A DNA stretch of 64,000 nt from Gryllotalpicola protaetiae. GTDB lineage: Bacteria > Actinomycetota > Actinomycetes > Actinomycetales > Microbacteriaceae. This document shows, piece by piece, positions 35,593 through 44,230 of this stretch. The first letter of the stretch is position 1. Every line of letters starts with the position of its first letter. The translations under genes and the position numbers were made by a program. The DNA is taken from the NCBI RefSeq assembly GCF_003627055.1, contig NZ_CP032624.1, positions 2,914,001-2,978,000 on the forward strand, given 5' to 3'. Under the pieces are notes generated by a model. It was given only the letters and a program-made list of their open reading frames with translations. It did no database searches and was not told the origin of the DNA.

Positions 35593-35626
35593 AAGCCCTG
35601 ATGAGAAGCCAATTTCATCGGGGCTT
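35593..35626 (+). terminator. Hairpin terminator after tRNA-Pro
   Basis: AAGCCCTGATGA at 35593-35604 pairs with TCATCGGGGCTT at 35615-35626 (one T-G wobble, 10-base loop). Placed six bases past the tRNA, probably on the element side of the attachment site. Confidence 0.6.
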
Positions 35627-35652
35627 CGTCATGTCCGGCGACGGGTTTCTGT

Positions 35653-35756
35653 TGGTCCCCTCCTGGTCCCCCCGCTCGACCGGCGAGAGGCGTCGATCGG
35701 CTTCTGATGCCCTCCGAACGGAGCAACCTGTGGATAAGGGGACCAAAAGGGGACCA
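35653..35756. repeat. Paired 11-bp-spaced repeats, putative integrase arm sites
   Basis: TGGTCCCC at 35653-35660 and 35664-35671, and its reverse complement GGGGACCA at 35738-35745 and 35749-35756. Each pair is a direct repeat with 11-bp (one helical turn) spacing, and the two pairs face each other. They lie between the tRNA end and the integrase stop, where arm-type sites of tyrosine integrases occur. Confidence 0.6.
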
Positions 35757-35785
35757 GAACGCTGCGCGGGCATCTCCACGCGCCT

Positions 35786-37018
35786 CTACAAGGTCCTCGA
35801 CGCGCTGCGGCGCGACTGCCCGCTCACCTTGGCAGACCGTTTGAGGAAGGCGTTGGCCTGCTCGGCGGCGGAGGCCAGATGGCGGTCGTCGGGATGCAGG
35901 TAGCCGCGGGTGGTCTCGACCGAGGCGTGGCCGAGGATGTCCTGGAGAACGTGCAGCGGGATGCCAGCGTCGGCCATCCAGGTCGCCCCGGTGTGCCGGA
36001 GCCCGTGACGGGTGAGATCGGGCAAGCCGAGATCCTTGACGATCTGATCCCAGTTCGTCGCGTCCCGCACGGTCGCGGTGGTGAGCGCGCCGCCCTTCGG
36101 CCCGACCAGCAGCCGGCCCTCTGGTTCCTTGTCTTTCGTGAGGCGTTCGAGGATCGGCCGCAACGGGTCGAGGATCGGGACCCGGCGCTCCTTGCGGCCC
36201 TTGGTCTGCTTCGTGACGAGCCCGCCCTTCCCGGGATAGGTCTGCCGGGCGATCACGACGACGTTCTTGTCGAAGCGGACATCGCCGGCCTGCAGCCCGG
36301 AGACTTCCGATGAGCGCGCGGCGAGGAGGGCGGCGAGCATGACGAAGTCCGAGTACGACTGGTCGATCTTCCCGCATGCCTCGGCGAGCCGGGTCAGCGT
36401 GCCCATATCGGGGATGGCGTGCGCGCGCGGGGATGCCTGCTCGGCGGGTTGGATGCGGAACGCGTTGCGGTTCAGGCTGCGCTTGGCGCGATTCTTCGCC
36501 GGGTTGATCGCGATCAGCCCGTCCCGCACGGCCTCATCGAGCACACGCACCAGCGGCGCGATGGAGTTCTTGATGGTGGAAGCCCCGTGCCGTTTCTCCC
36601 AGGCGTCGATGGTGCGGTCGATCGCCCCGGCGGTGATCTGCGTCACCGGCAGATGCCCGAGCGCGGGCAGCACGCGCAGCTTGAGCCCATACCCGTAGGT
36701 TTCCCCGGTCGATGTCGGGTCCAATCCGCGGGCCCACCTGTCGCCGATCGCGGTGACGAACTTTGTGAGCGTCATCGACACGTCCATGCCCTTCACGGAC
36801 GACTGCCGCAGCGAGTCGAAGAACGCGTGCGCGGCGGCCTCGTCGGCGACGATCTCCGAGCGGATCACCCGGCGCTTGCTGATCGGATCGGTCCAGCGGG
36901 CTCGAGCACGGATGCCATAGGAGCGGCGCTCCATATCGGTGGAGATCTTCACCCCAACTGGTGGGACGGGCTTGGGCTGCGCCTGCGGGAGCGGTTCAGC
37001 CTTCCGGGGCATGGCCAT
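35786..37018 (-). CDS. int: Tyrosine-type site-specific integrase
   Basis: Catalyses integration and excision at tRNA-Pro. About 410 aa from ATG 37018 (a second ATG at 37012 is equally good). N-terminal arm-binding region (RRSYGIRARARWTDPISKRRVI), SAM-like core-binding domain (~70-180) and catalytic domain with Arg in LLAARSSEVSGL, Lys in TKGRKERRVPI, HGLRHTGATW, LGHASVETT and Tyr in TRGYLH. It points toward the tRNA, the usual layout. Overlaps the excisionase gene by 23 bases. Confidence 0.93.
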   Translation of the reverse strand: MAMPRKAEPLPQAQPKPVPPVGVKISTDMERRSYGIRARARWTDPISKRRVIRSEIVADEAAAHAFFDSLRQSSVKGMDVSMTLTKFVTAIGDRWARGLDPTSTGETYGYGLKLRVLPALGHLPVTQITAGAIDRTIDAWEKRHGASTIKNSIAPLVRVLDEAVRDGLIAINPAKNRAKRSLNRNAFRIQPAEQASPRAHAIPDMGTLTRLAEACGKIDQSYSDFVMLAALLAARSSEVSGLQAGDVRFDKNVVVIARQTYPGKGGLVTKQTKGRKERRVPILDPLRPILERLTKDKEPEGRLLVGPKGGALTTATVRDATNWDQIVKDLGLPDLTRHGLRHTGATWMADAGIPLHVLQDILGHASVETTRGYLHPDDRHLASAAEQANAFLKRSAKVSGQSRRSASRTL

Positions 37019-37211
37019 GCTCCAGACCAGCCAGCCACGCGTCGACCGCATCGATCCGGTAGCGGGCGATCCCGCCCAGACGCAGGAACGGCGGCCCCTG
37101 ACCGGCGGACCGCCACCGGGACAGCGTCGACTCGGACACCTTGAGATACGCGGCGATCTCGCGACTGTCCATCAGCGGAGAGACCATGATCGTGCCGCTG
37201 TTCTGGTTCAC
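36996..37211 (-). CDS. xis: Excisionase / AlpA-like helix-turn-helix protein
   Basis: 71 aa. MerR/AlpA-type winged helix: MDSREIAAYLKVSESTLSRW followed by FLRLGGIARYRIDAVDAWL. Directs excision by the adjacent integrase. I chose GTG 37211, which overlaps the upstream stop as GTGA; internal ATGs at 37187 and 37172 are alternatives. A longer frame to 37640 is a shadow of the upstream gene. Confidence 0.85.
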   Translation of the reverse strand: MNQNSGTIMVSPLMDSREIAAYLKVSESTLSRWRSAGQGPPFLRLGGIARYRIDAVDAWLAGLEHGHAPEG

Positions 37212-37780
37212 GAGACTTCTCCGGTGTTCGGATCGAGTCCGGCATAGAAGGCGTCCTCGGCCTCGCGGCGGGTGGCGACGTCGTCGAGGACGAACTGCAC
37301 GAAGTCCTGATCGCGGTGGGCGATGATTGTGTCCTCGACCGGCTCGGCAGGGTCGTCGCCGGGCCAGGCGGTCTGGCGAGTGGGCCGGTCGCGATCCAGA
37401 CGGGTCCCCGAAGCCGCGACCCAGTCGCGCAGCCGCTGCCGGGCGTCGGCGAAATCGCGATGCCAGCCCAGTGGTGCGGAGCCGTTCTGTTCCGGGTCGT
37501 AGGCGGACAGCCAGTGCAAGTGGAGCGCGCTCAGTTCCCACAAGAGCTCGGGGTGCCGGTGCCAGAACGGCGGGATCACGCTGGCGGGGAGCCCGTAGGT
37601 GCGTCGCAGCCAGTCGACCCACCGGTTGAGCTCCAGCCACTCGGCTTCCGCCTCGTCGGCGGTGAGCAGGTTCCAGTTGACTGGGTGCGGCGGCTCGGGG
37701 ATCAGCGGCCCGTCGAACTCCTCGGACTCCTCGTCCAGGTCCGGCTCGTCGGTCTCGGGGGCGGTGTCGTTCTCGTTCAT
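37208..37780 (-). CDS. DUF4913-like protein
   Basis: 190 aa from ATG 37780 (or GTG 37789). Acidic N-terminus (~30 residues rich in Glu/Asp), then a Trp-rich domain (residues ~35-120: LELNRWVDWLRRTYGL, FWHRHPELLWELSALHLHW) that fits DUF4913, common in actinobacterial ICEs. The second half is charged and less conserved. Function unknown. It sits seven bases after ssb and is coupled to xis. Confidence 0.65.
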   Translation of the reverse strand: MNENDTAPETDEPDLDEESEEFDGPLIPEPPHPVNWNLLTADEAEAEWLELNRWVDWLRRTYGLPASVIPPFWHRHPELLWELSALHLHWLSAYDPEQNGSAPLGWHRDFADARQRLRDWVAASGTRLDRDRPTRQTAWPGDDPAEPVEDTIIAHRDQDFVQFVLDDVATRREAEDAFYAGLDPNTGEVS

Positions 37781-37795
37781 CGCGGTCACCGCCGT

Positions 37796-38248
37796 TCAGA
37801 GCCCGAGCGCCGGGGCGGCGCCCGAGCTCTCGCGACGAGCTGCGTCGGCCGCCTGTCCCACGGGCTCCTGTGTCGTGGCGGGCTGGCGGCGGGTGCGGTC
37901 GACCTCGTAGCTCGTGCGGGCGAGGTCGTGGCCGATCTTCTTCGCCACGAATTCCTCGGCCTTGACTATCTCGCCCTCCGGCGTGGCGCGGTCGTACTCG
38001 CGGGTGTAGCCCTCCGCGACGAACTTGTCGCCCTTGGCGAGCCGGTCGTGAGCGCGCTCGGCGGTCTTCTTGAACGCCACGAGGTCATGGAAGGTCGTCT
38101 CGGTCTGCGTGAACGACCCGTCGTCCTCACGGCGGTAGTGCTCCTGCCCGATCTTGGCGTAGAACCGCGCATCGCCCCGCTCGGTGTGGGTGAGCTGCGG
38201 GTCGGAGGCGATGAACCCCGAGAGGGATTCCTGCGTGTGGAGAGCCAT
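37796..38248 (-). CDS. ssb: Single-stranded DNA-binding protein
   Basis: 150 aa. OB-fold SSB of the mobile-element type: TQESLSGFIASDPQLTHTERGDARFYAKIG at the N-terminus, then VAFKKTAERAHDRLAKGDKFVAEGY (the tetramer-forming strand region of SSB). The C-terminal ~45 residues are Ala/Gln-rich and lack the acidic DDDIPF tip, so interactions with host repair proteins may differ. Likely protects transferred single strands. Confidence 0.85.
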   Translation of the reverse strand: MALHTQESLSGFIASDPQLTHTERGDARFYAKIGQEHYRREDDGSFTQTETTFHDLVAFKKTAERAHDRLAKGDKFVAEGYTREYDRATPEGEIVKAEEFVAKKIGHDLARTSYEVDRTRRQPATTQEPVGQAADAARRESSGAAPALGL

Positions 38249-38301
38249 CGGACTGCCCCTCTTTCTGACATCGGCGGCGACCCCACGACGGGGCCGCTCT
38301 G

Positions 38302-40098
38302 TCAGGCAGGTGCGCCCGGCGGCTCCTCCGAGCGGCGCAGCAAGGTCGCCTCGATGTCGGCCCGGTCAGCGCGCAGCTCTTTCGCGTCGGGCCGGTCTGT
38401 CCAGGTCCGCATCCGGGTGACGATGGGCGGCGCGGAGCGCAGCAGCACGAGCGCGGTGCCGAACGGCAGGATGCGGATCGTGTCGGGCGGCATGATCGGC
38501 ACGCGGCGGATGGAGCGTTGTGCGGAGCGGGAGCCGTGGTCTCCGACCGTGGTGGAGCCGGTCACTTCGTCCCGTTCGCCGATGAGCGTGGTGAGGTCGT
38601 GTAGGTCCTTGGAGTTCGACGCTCCGCCGAGGATGATCTTGACGATGCTTGCGTCCCAGATCGCGCCGGCCGCGTTCTCTGACCACTTCTCCCGCGCCTG
38701 CGCGAGCGACTGGAGCACGGGCATCGTCGTGATCCCGGTTCCGCCGCCCTCAGCCATGAGCGTCGGAAGCGACGGCAGGGGCGCGAGATTGCCCACCTCA
38801 TCGAGCGCGAGCAGCAGCGGCGGGTCGAGGCGGGCTCCGGGGCTGGTCGCCGCGAGATGCCGAGCGGCTTCCACGAGGTCTTCCACGAACGCCGCCACCA
38901 ACGCCGCGCTGCTGTTCGCACCGGCACCGGTAGCGAGCAGGTAGAGGGTCCCTTTCGCCCGGAGGAACGCTTCGGGATCGAAGTCCTCGCCCTCCCTCGG
39001 AGATACAGCATCGAGGACGCGCGGGTCTGCGAGGGCGGCGAGGGCGAGCGAGACGCCTTGCCAGATGGAGTCGCGGGTTCGGGGGTCGGAGTCGATCATC
39101 GCCTGCAACGAGTCCGCCCACCCAGTTGCGGCGAGTGGATTCGCGGTGAGGATCGCCACGGCGTCTGCGGCGGCGGAGGGGTCGAGGGTCCAGCGGAACA
39201 GCTCCGAGGGTGACCGGTGGTCGAGCGCGGCGGCGTGGAGCAGGGCTTGGAGCGCTGTCCGGGTTTTGCCCTCCCAGAACCCGCCGCCCTCGACCCCTCC
39301 CGCGGACAGGCCGGTGCCGGCGGCGAGGCCTGTCGCGCGGATCATCGCTGTCAGCGGGTCCTCGCATCCGCGGATGGGCGACCACCGCAGTCCGGCGGGT
39401 ATGCCTTCGGCGAGGTGTTGCGGGTCGAAGACGGCGACCGGGCCAATCCGCTCCCGGGCGCGGAGCGTCGCGGTGAGGTTGTCCGGCCTCGTGCTCGTCG
39501 TGACGGCGGCGCCGGGCGCGTCGAGGATGGCGTTGATGACGATATGGGCGCCCTTGCCGGAGCGGGGCGGGCCGATCAACAGGATGCTGTCTTCGACCGA
39601 TGCCCACACGGATGTGCCGCGTGAGGTCCCGATTCGGTAGCCGACGTCCTTCGGGCGGATCCTGTCGAGAGAGGGCCGCAGATGCCTGGCACGGCGCAGC
39701 AACGCCGTCTCGGAGGCAGCCTTGACGACCTCGCTGCGGGTGGCGATCCCGGCGATGCGGTACGGGTCGGTCTTCACCTGTCGGCCGTGCTCGCGGAAGA
39801 ACCGCCAAGCCCACCATCCGGCCGCCCCGGCCCCGAGGATCAGCAGGGCCGCGGTGAGCCAGTAGGCGACGACGTTCAGGCCGGGTGCGTCGAGCGCGGC
39901 CGCCGGGTCTGCGGGGTTGAGCAGCACGCGGAGCCCGGCCTCGATGCCGCCGTCGGGCTGGCCGACGCCGGTGATCCACGCGGTGACGGAGCCGGCTCCG
40001 CGGAGGATACAGGCGAAGATCGCGGCGCCGATGAGCAGGCCGATGCCGAGGTTGCTCAGCTCGTCCCCGAGCGACCCCGCAGGTCTCGGCGTGCTCAT
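38302..40098 (-). CDS. VirD4/TraG-type coupling protein (T4CP)
   Basis: 598 aa. Hexameric ATPase that links the relaxosome to the secretion channel. Two transmembrane segments at ~18-38 and ~77-97; Walker A GPPRSGKG near residue 176; Walker B LLLALDEVGN near 408; the family motif WSENAAGAIWDASIVKIILGG near 455. ATG overlaps the upstream gene (ATGA). Its presence implies transfer by type IV secretion, but no relaxase is seen nearby. Confidence 0.92.
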   Translation of the reverse strand: MSTPRPAGSLGDELSNLGIGLLIGAAIFACILRGAGSVTAWITGVGQPDGGIEAGLRVLLNPADPAAALDAPGLNVVAYWLTAALLILGAGAAGWWAWRFFREHGRQVKTDPYRIAGIATRSEVVKAASETALLRRARHLRPSLDRIRPKDVGYRIGTSRGTSVWASVEDSILLIGPPRSGKGAHIVINAILDAPGAAVTTSTRPDNLTATLRARERIGPVAVFDPQHLAEGIPAGLRWSPIRGCEDPLTAMIRATGLAAGTGLSAGGVEGGGFWEGKTRTALQALLHAAALDHRSPSELFRWTLDPSAAADAVAILTANPLAATGWADSLQAMIDSDPRTRDSIWQGVSLALAALADPRVLDAVSPREGEDFDPEAFLRAKGTLYLLATGAGANSSAALVAAFVEDLVEAARHLAATSPGARLDPPLLLALDEVGNLAPLPSLPTLMAEGGGTGITTMPVLQSLAQAREKWSENAAGAIWDASIVKIILGGASNSKDLHDLTTLIGERDEVTGSTTVGDHGSRSAQRSIRRVPIMPPDTIRILPFGTALVLLRSAPPIVTRMRTWTDRPDAKELRADRADIEATLLRRSEEPPGAPA

Positions 40099-40724
40099 TC
40101 GGGATGCTCGATCGTCAGGGTGCCCGAGACGCGGCCGAGCAGGATGACCTCACGAGTCGGGCTCGTGGCGAGCTGGTCCGCGGTGAGCAGGCCGCGCATG
40201 GTGCCGTCCGGAGCGGCGTCGCCGTACGCGATCACGACCGCGATCGCTACGTCCTCACCGGGCACGAACCCCTCACCATGCAGCACGACCAACTCGGGTC
40301 CGACTTTCGGTGCTGGTCGTGCGTGATCGATTTCGGGCTGGGGACGGCGGCTCTTGCCGGGAGTGACGATGTCGGTGAACACGGTTCCGTCGGCCTCGTG
40401 CACCTCGACTCGCATAGGGGAGCGGCGCTGTTCGGTGAGCTGGTCGAGCACCCGGGCGAAGGAGTCACGTTGCCACCTCGGCGCAAGCGGCTCCGGGGCG
40501 AGATGCGTCCCGTCGACGGCGACCGTCATGCTGCCGTCCTCGGCAACGGCCATGACGACTTGCGGTAGGACAATCGGGACCGACAGTTTCTCGGCCGAGG
40601 CCTCGCTGGTCGCCCGCTTGTAGCGGCGCCGGCTCACTCTCCCCGCGGGGTGCTCGGGGCCCTCGAGGTCGGGTCCAAAATCCTTCTCTTGTATCACGCC
40701 GGATAGGTGCGTCCGACCGCTCAT
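40095..40724 (-). CDS. Hypothetical element protein upstream of T4CP
   Basis: 209 aa if started at ATG 40724; a GTG at 40697 is possible, and neither has a clear ribosome binding site. The N-terminus is basic and polar; the rest has mixed beta content (VAVDGTHLAPEPLAPRW, VRVEVHEADGTVFTDIV, ELVVLHGEGFVPGEDVAIAV). No known domain recognised. Coupled to the coupling-protein gene by ATGA overlap, so it may act with it. Confidence 0.55.
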   Translation of the reverse strand: MSGRTHLSGVIQEKDFGPDLEGPEHPAGRVSRRRYKRATSEASAEKLSVPIVLPQVVMAVAEDGSMTVAVDGTHLAPEPLAPRWQRDSFARVLDQLTEQRRSPMRVEVHEADGTVFTDIVTPGKSRRPQPEIDHARPAPKVGPELVVLHGEGFVPGEDVAIAVVIAYGDAAPDGTMRGLLTADQLATSPTREVILLGRVSGTLTIEHPE

Positions 40725-40819
40725 TAGTTGACATCGTCGGGCATCCAGCGACGAAGCCTCAGCATTCCTATCAGGAAGTCGGCGCCCGACGATTGATCCA
40801 GCGCAACTTCCGGTCACCC

Positions 40820-40850
40820 TTTACCTGGAGGGTAATTGCGGGGCTATCCG
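40820..40850 (+). promoter_or_regulatory. Candidate promoter/operator of the MFS operon
   Basis: TTTACC (40820-40825) and TATCCG (40845-40850) are 19 bp apart; within the spacer TTACC-TGGAG-GGTAA (40821-40835) forms a dyad. Long spacers with a dyad suggest regulated promoters, but the hexamers are only moderate. Confidence 0.35.
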
Positions 40851-40921
40851 GTCGTGGGAATTCTGAGTGGTGGGTCGTCGCGCATCGTGCGGGCGGCGCG
40901 CCGATCAGAAGGAGAACAGCT

Positions 40922-42352
40922 ATGGTGACCGCGGTCAGTGAATTGTCCGAAGGGTCCAGCCCGACTTCAAGGCCCGTGCATCCGCTGGTTCTGCCGGTGG
41001 TTCTCGCTGGTGTGTTCATGACGACGTTGGACTTCTTCATCGTGAATGTTGCCGTGCCTTCGATGCAGGAGGGACTAGGGGCTTCGTCGGCTCAGATCGA
41101 GTGGGTGCTGGCGGGGTTTGGGCTGGCCTATGGGGTCGGACTGATCACCGGCGGACGCCTGGGCGACCTGTACGGCAGGAAGAGCATGTTCCTGCTGGGG
41201 CTCGGACTCTTCACCGTCGCTTCTCTGCTGTGCGGCGTGGCCGCGAGCGCGGGGATGCTCATCGCGGCTCGCGTCGTCCAGGGGCTCGCCTCGGCTCTGC
41301 TGGCCCCGCAGGTGCTCGCAATCCTCGGCACCCTGTACACCGGGGCGGCGCGAGCGCGGGTGTTCACCGGCTACGGGCTCGCGATGGGCCTCGCCGCGGT
41401 GTTCGGCCAGCTGATCGGCGGTGCGCTCACCCACGCCGATATCGCAGGACTGGGCTGGCGCTCCTGCTTCCTCGTCAACATCCCGATCGGAGCACTGATC
41501 ATCGTTCTGGCACAGGCGCTCGTGCCCGCGACACCACGGGTCAAAGCGCGGCTCGATCCGGCAGGGATTCTGTTGGTCGCCGCAGCCATTACCGCGATCG
41601 TGCTTCCGCTGATCCAGGGTCGTGACGCGGGCTGGCCGGTATGGGCCTGGCTGAGCCTGGGTGCTGGCGCGGCGCTGTTTGCGGTGTTCGTTTGGCAGCA
41701 GCGGCGACTCGCTGAGCGTGGCGGTGCCCCACTGGTGAATGTGGAAATGTTCCACGACCGGGCCTTCGTCGTCGGCCTGGCCTGTCAGCTGGTGTTTTGG
41801 ATCGGCCAAGCTTCCTTCTTCCTGGTGCTTGCCCTGTACCTTCAGTCCGGTCGCGGTCTGGACGCTCTCGGCGCGGGCGTGCTCTTCACCGCGATCGGTG
41901 CAGGATATCTGCTGACTTCGATGACCGCGGGACGAATCGCCCGCCGACTGGGCCGCCAGGTCATCGCGATGGGCGCCTTGCTTATGGTTGTTGGCCTCGC
42001 CCTGCTCAGCGCAGCCGTCATCGTCGGCGGTGATTCCGCGTCGGTCGGCTGGCTCATCCCCGGACTCGTCGTGGACGGGGCAGGCATGGGTCTGGCAGTG
42101 GCACCGTTGGCATCCACCGTGCTGGCACGGATGCACCCCGAATATGCAGGATCCGCATCCGGAGTGCTGAGCACGGCTCTCCAGATCGGCAATGCGCTAG
42201 GCGTGGCACTGATCGGAATCGTCTTTTACCACGGCCTCGCCGGCGCAGGCTACGGCGTAGCTTTCACTCACAGCCTGGTCTTCCTCCTGGCCATCGCGGC
42301 CGTCCTGATCGCGCTGACCCAGGCACTACCCTCCGGAAGGGATGCCCGATGA
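40922..42352 (+). CDS. MFS drug exporter, DHA2 (14-TM) type
   Basis: 476 aa with about 14 hydrophobic segments. Motif A-like GGRLGDLYGRKSMFLLG lies between TM2 and TM3, and the first TM contains LDFFIVNVAVPSM, the DHA2 motif D1 pattern. Proton-driven export of drugs or toxic compounds is expected; substrate unknown. AAGGAG lies eight bases before ATG 40922, so this gene is leadered, unlike many others here. First gene of a plus-strand trio with an NTF2-like and an XRE-family gene, inserted against the transfer operon. Confidence 0.9.
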   Translation: MVTAVSELSEGSSPTSRPVHPLVLPVVLAGVFMTTLDFFIVNVAVPSMQEGLGASSAQIEWVLAGFGLAYGVGLITGGRLGDLYGRKSMFLLGLGLFTVASLLCGVAASAGMLIAARVVQGLASALLAPQVLAILGTLYTGAARARVFTGYGLAMGLAAVFGQLIGGALTHADIAGLGWRSCFLVNIPIGALIIVLAQALVPATPRVKARLDPAGILLVAAAITAIVLPLIQGRDAGWPVWAWLSLGAGAALFAVFVWQQRRLAERGGAPLVNVEMFHDRAFVVGLACQLVFWIGQASFFLVLALYLQSGRGLDALGAGVLFTAIGAGYLLTSMTAGRIARRLGRQVIAMGALLMVVGLALLSAAVIVGGDSASVGWLIPGLVVDGAGMGLAVAPLASTVLARMHPEYAGSASGVLSTALQIGNALGVALIGIVFYHGLAGAGYGVAFTHSLVFLLAIAAVLIALTQALPSGRDAR

Positions 42353-42966
42353 ACGCGACCACGTTCACGACACCATCTCAGGAAGAGGCGGCCGGAGTCG
42401 TGCGGCGGTATGTGCAGCAGTGGAACGAGCCCAACCCCCTTCTCCGCCATGACGCCATCCGACAAATGTGGACGCGGGATGCAGCGCATTTCACTCCAAC
42501 TCGCGAATTCCGGGGACATGAAGCGCTCTTCAGGCGGATCACAGAGGCGCACGAACAATTCGTCTCCGGCGGCATCGCCGTCTTCGCTCCCGGCGACTGG
42601 TTCTACAGATCGCAGCGGGCGGTTGCACTCTCGTGGTCTATGCTCTCAAGCGCTGGGGAGAAGATCGGCGGTGGATACGATCTCCTCCTGCTGGATGACG
42701 CCTCGCACATCCGAAAAGACTGGCAATTCAGCACGCCGACCGTCGCCGTGGCGGAACTCAACCAGCGCGCCGAAGCACAACTCGCCTCGAATGGTTCGGT
42801 GCCAGGACGCCGGTTATCCGGCCATGCCGCAGCGCACCACGGTGCACTGTGGGCCGACTGGGTTGACCCGTCCTCTCACACCGCCGGGGTCGACGTGGTC
42901 ATTGACGAGGCGATGAAATCGATCCTCTACCGGTTCGAGAAAACCACAGAGGGTCTACCGTGGTGA
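42349..42966 (+). CDS. NTF2/SnoaL-like protein
   Basis: 205 aa. Residues ~10-130 fit an NTF2-like fold (VVRRYVQQWNEPNPLLRHDAIRQMW, then FRGHEALFRRITEAHEQF), used by many small-molecule binding proteins and isomerases. The last ~70 residues are an extra segment. ATG overlaps the MFS stop (ATGA) and the stop overlaps the regulator gene, so the three are translated together. Function unknown; perhaps binds or modifies the exported compound. Confidence 0.7.
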   Translation: MNATTFTTPSQEEAAGVVRRYVQQWNEPNPLLRHDAIRQMWTRDAAHFTPTREFRGHEALFRRITEAHEQFVSGGIAVFAPGDWFYRSQRAVALSWSMLSSAGEKIGGGYDLLLLDDASHIRKDWQFSTPTVAVAELNQRAEAQLASNGSVPGRRLSGHAAAHHGALWADWVDPSSHTAGVDVVIDEAMKSILYRFEKTTEGLPW

Positions 42967-43799
42967 TCGTGCAGGATACGAGCGCGTCACCGGCCGGCCG
43001 GCGCCGGCCCCCGGTGGGCGAACTCATGCGAACATGGCGGGAGCGGAGAGGACTCAGTCAGCTCGGTCTAGCCTCCGTCGCCGGGATCTCCGTCCGCCAC
43101 CTCAGCTTCCTGGAAACTGGCCGCTCGCACCCTAGCAGGGAGATGATCGCCCGGCTCGGCACGCATCTCGAACTGGTGCCGCGGGAGCAGAACGAGCTGC
43201 TCCTCGCTGCGGGCTTTGCGCCGGCATTCACTGCGCTTGCGTTGGAGAGTGAGGAGATGGCCTCCGTGCGAGCAGCCTTGCGTCGTATCGTGACCGCCAA
43301 CGAACCCTTTCCTGCGCACGTTGTCGATCGCGGCTGGAACATCGTGGAATCCAACGCCGGTTTCGGCATCTTTAGCCTTGACGCTGACCCATTCCTGCTC
43401 GAAGCACCCGTAAACGCGCTGCGCCTGGCCCTCCACCCGAAAGGAATGCGTCCACGCATCCTCAATTTCGGCGAATGGAGCCACTCGCTGCTGGCCAGAC
43501 TGGGCCGTCGCGTCACACTCACCGGAGATCCCGCCTTGGCCGCACTGTACAGAGAGGTCGTAGGCTACGCCCCGCATGATCCCGGACAAACCGATGACGC
43601 TCCCGAACTGATGGTGCCTTTACGCATCCGCTACCGTGACGATGAGCTGGCCTTGTTCTGCACCATTGCGACCTTCGGAACTCCGCTGGATGTCACCGTG
43701 TCCGAGCTGGCTATCGAGACTTTCCTCCCTGCGGACCCCGAGACCACCGCCATACTTCAACGGCTCGATCACCAAGAGAATCGGGCCCGGAGTAGTTGA
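42960..43799 (+). CDS. XRE-family regulator with MmyB-like ligand domain
   Basis: 279 aa. Helix-turn-helix at ~20-75 (LMRTWRERRGLSQLGLASVAGISVRHLSFLE-TGRSHPS, in two parts), followed by the MmyB-type ligand-binding domain (ERGWNIV-like VDRGWNIVESN, LRLALHPKGMRPRILNF). Such proteins, common in actinobacteria, often repress neighbouring oxidoreductase or transport genes and respond to fatty-acid-like ligands. It likely controls the operon it ends. Confidence 0.85.
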   Translation: MVIVQDTSASPAGRRRPPVGELMRTWRERRGLSQLGLASVAGISVRHLSFLETGRSHPSREMIARLGTHLELVPREQNELLLAAGFAPAFTALALESEEMASVRAALRRIVTANEPFPAHVVDRGWNIVESNAGFGIFSLDADPFLLEAPVNALRLALHPKGMRPRILNFGEWSHSLLARLGRRVTLTGDPALAALYREVVGYAPHDPGQTDDAPELMVPLRIRYRDDELALFCTIATFGTPLDVTVSELAIETFLPADPETTAILQRLDHQENRARSS

Positions 43800-43945
43800 G
43801 GTGGCTTGAGCGTGGCGACCGATTGCTGGCTATTGGTTCCGATCGGCACGGCATCCGCACGAAGAGGGCTTCGAGTAGGAGCTGTCGCTCAATATGTGCT
43901 GGCGATGGCGGTGGCCGCACTGACCGGCGGGCATATTCAGGCGGC

Positions 43946-44173
43946 GTGACGGTGTTCGAGTTCCGGCAGAGCCCGGCCGCACAGCTATGGAGCGCAGCAT
44001 CGGATGGCGCTGATCGTTTCCTCGCAGAGCCGCGGAGCGCGGGTCGGGCGGTGAGTATATGGGCGGGCAGGGCCGGGACGCTGGTGCAGTTCTACGACTT
44101 CGCGATCGCCCGATACCAGGGCGACGTGCATGCGATGACCGGGCACGTTCTGGAGCAGATCAAACCGAAATAA
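43946..44173 (+). CDS. Small hypothetical protein
   Basis: 75 aa from GTG 43946, with a marginal -10 (TATTCA, 43934-43939) six bases upstream. Composition (FEFRQSPAAQLWSAASDG, LVQFYDFAIARYQGDV) looks like a real protein rather than a shadow frame, but I recognise no family. The 146 bases between the XRE gene and this one hold nothing convincing; this area may be a remnant of an insertion. Confidence 0.35.
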   Translation: MTVFEFRQSPAAQLWSAASDGADRFLAEPRSAGRAVSIWAGRAGTLVQFYDFAIARYQGDVHAMTGHVLEQIKPK

Positions 44174-44218
44174 GCGACGGGCGAGGCCACGACTCATGAA
44201 CGCCACAGAAGGAACGGC

Positions 44219-44230
44219 TAGGTTCTAGCC
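44219..44230 (+). promoter_or_regulatory. -10 element and palindrome before methyltransferase
   Basis: TAGGTT at 44219-44224 is followed by six bases and GTG 44231. The hexamer is the centre of GGCTAG-GTT-CTAGCC (44216-44230), a perfect 6-bp dyad, so the promoter may carry its own operator. Confidence 0.45.
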
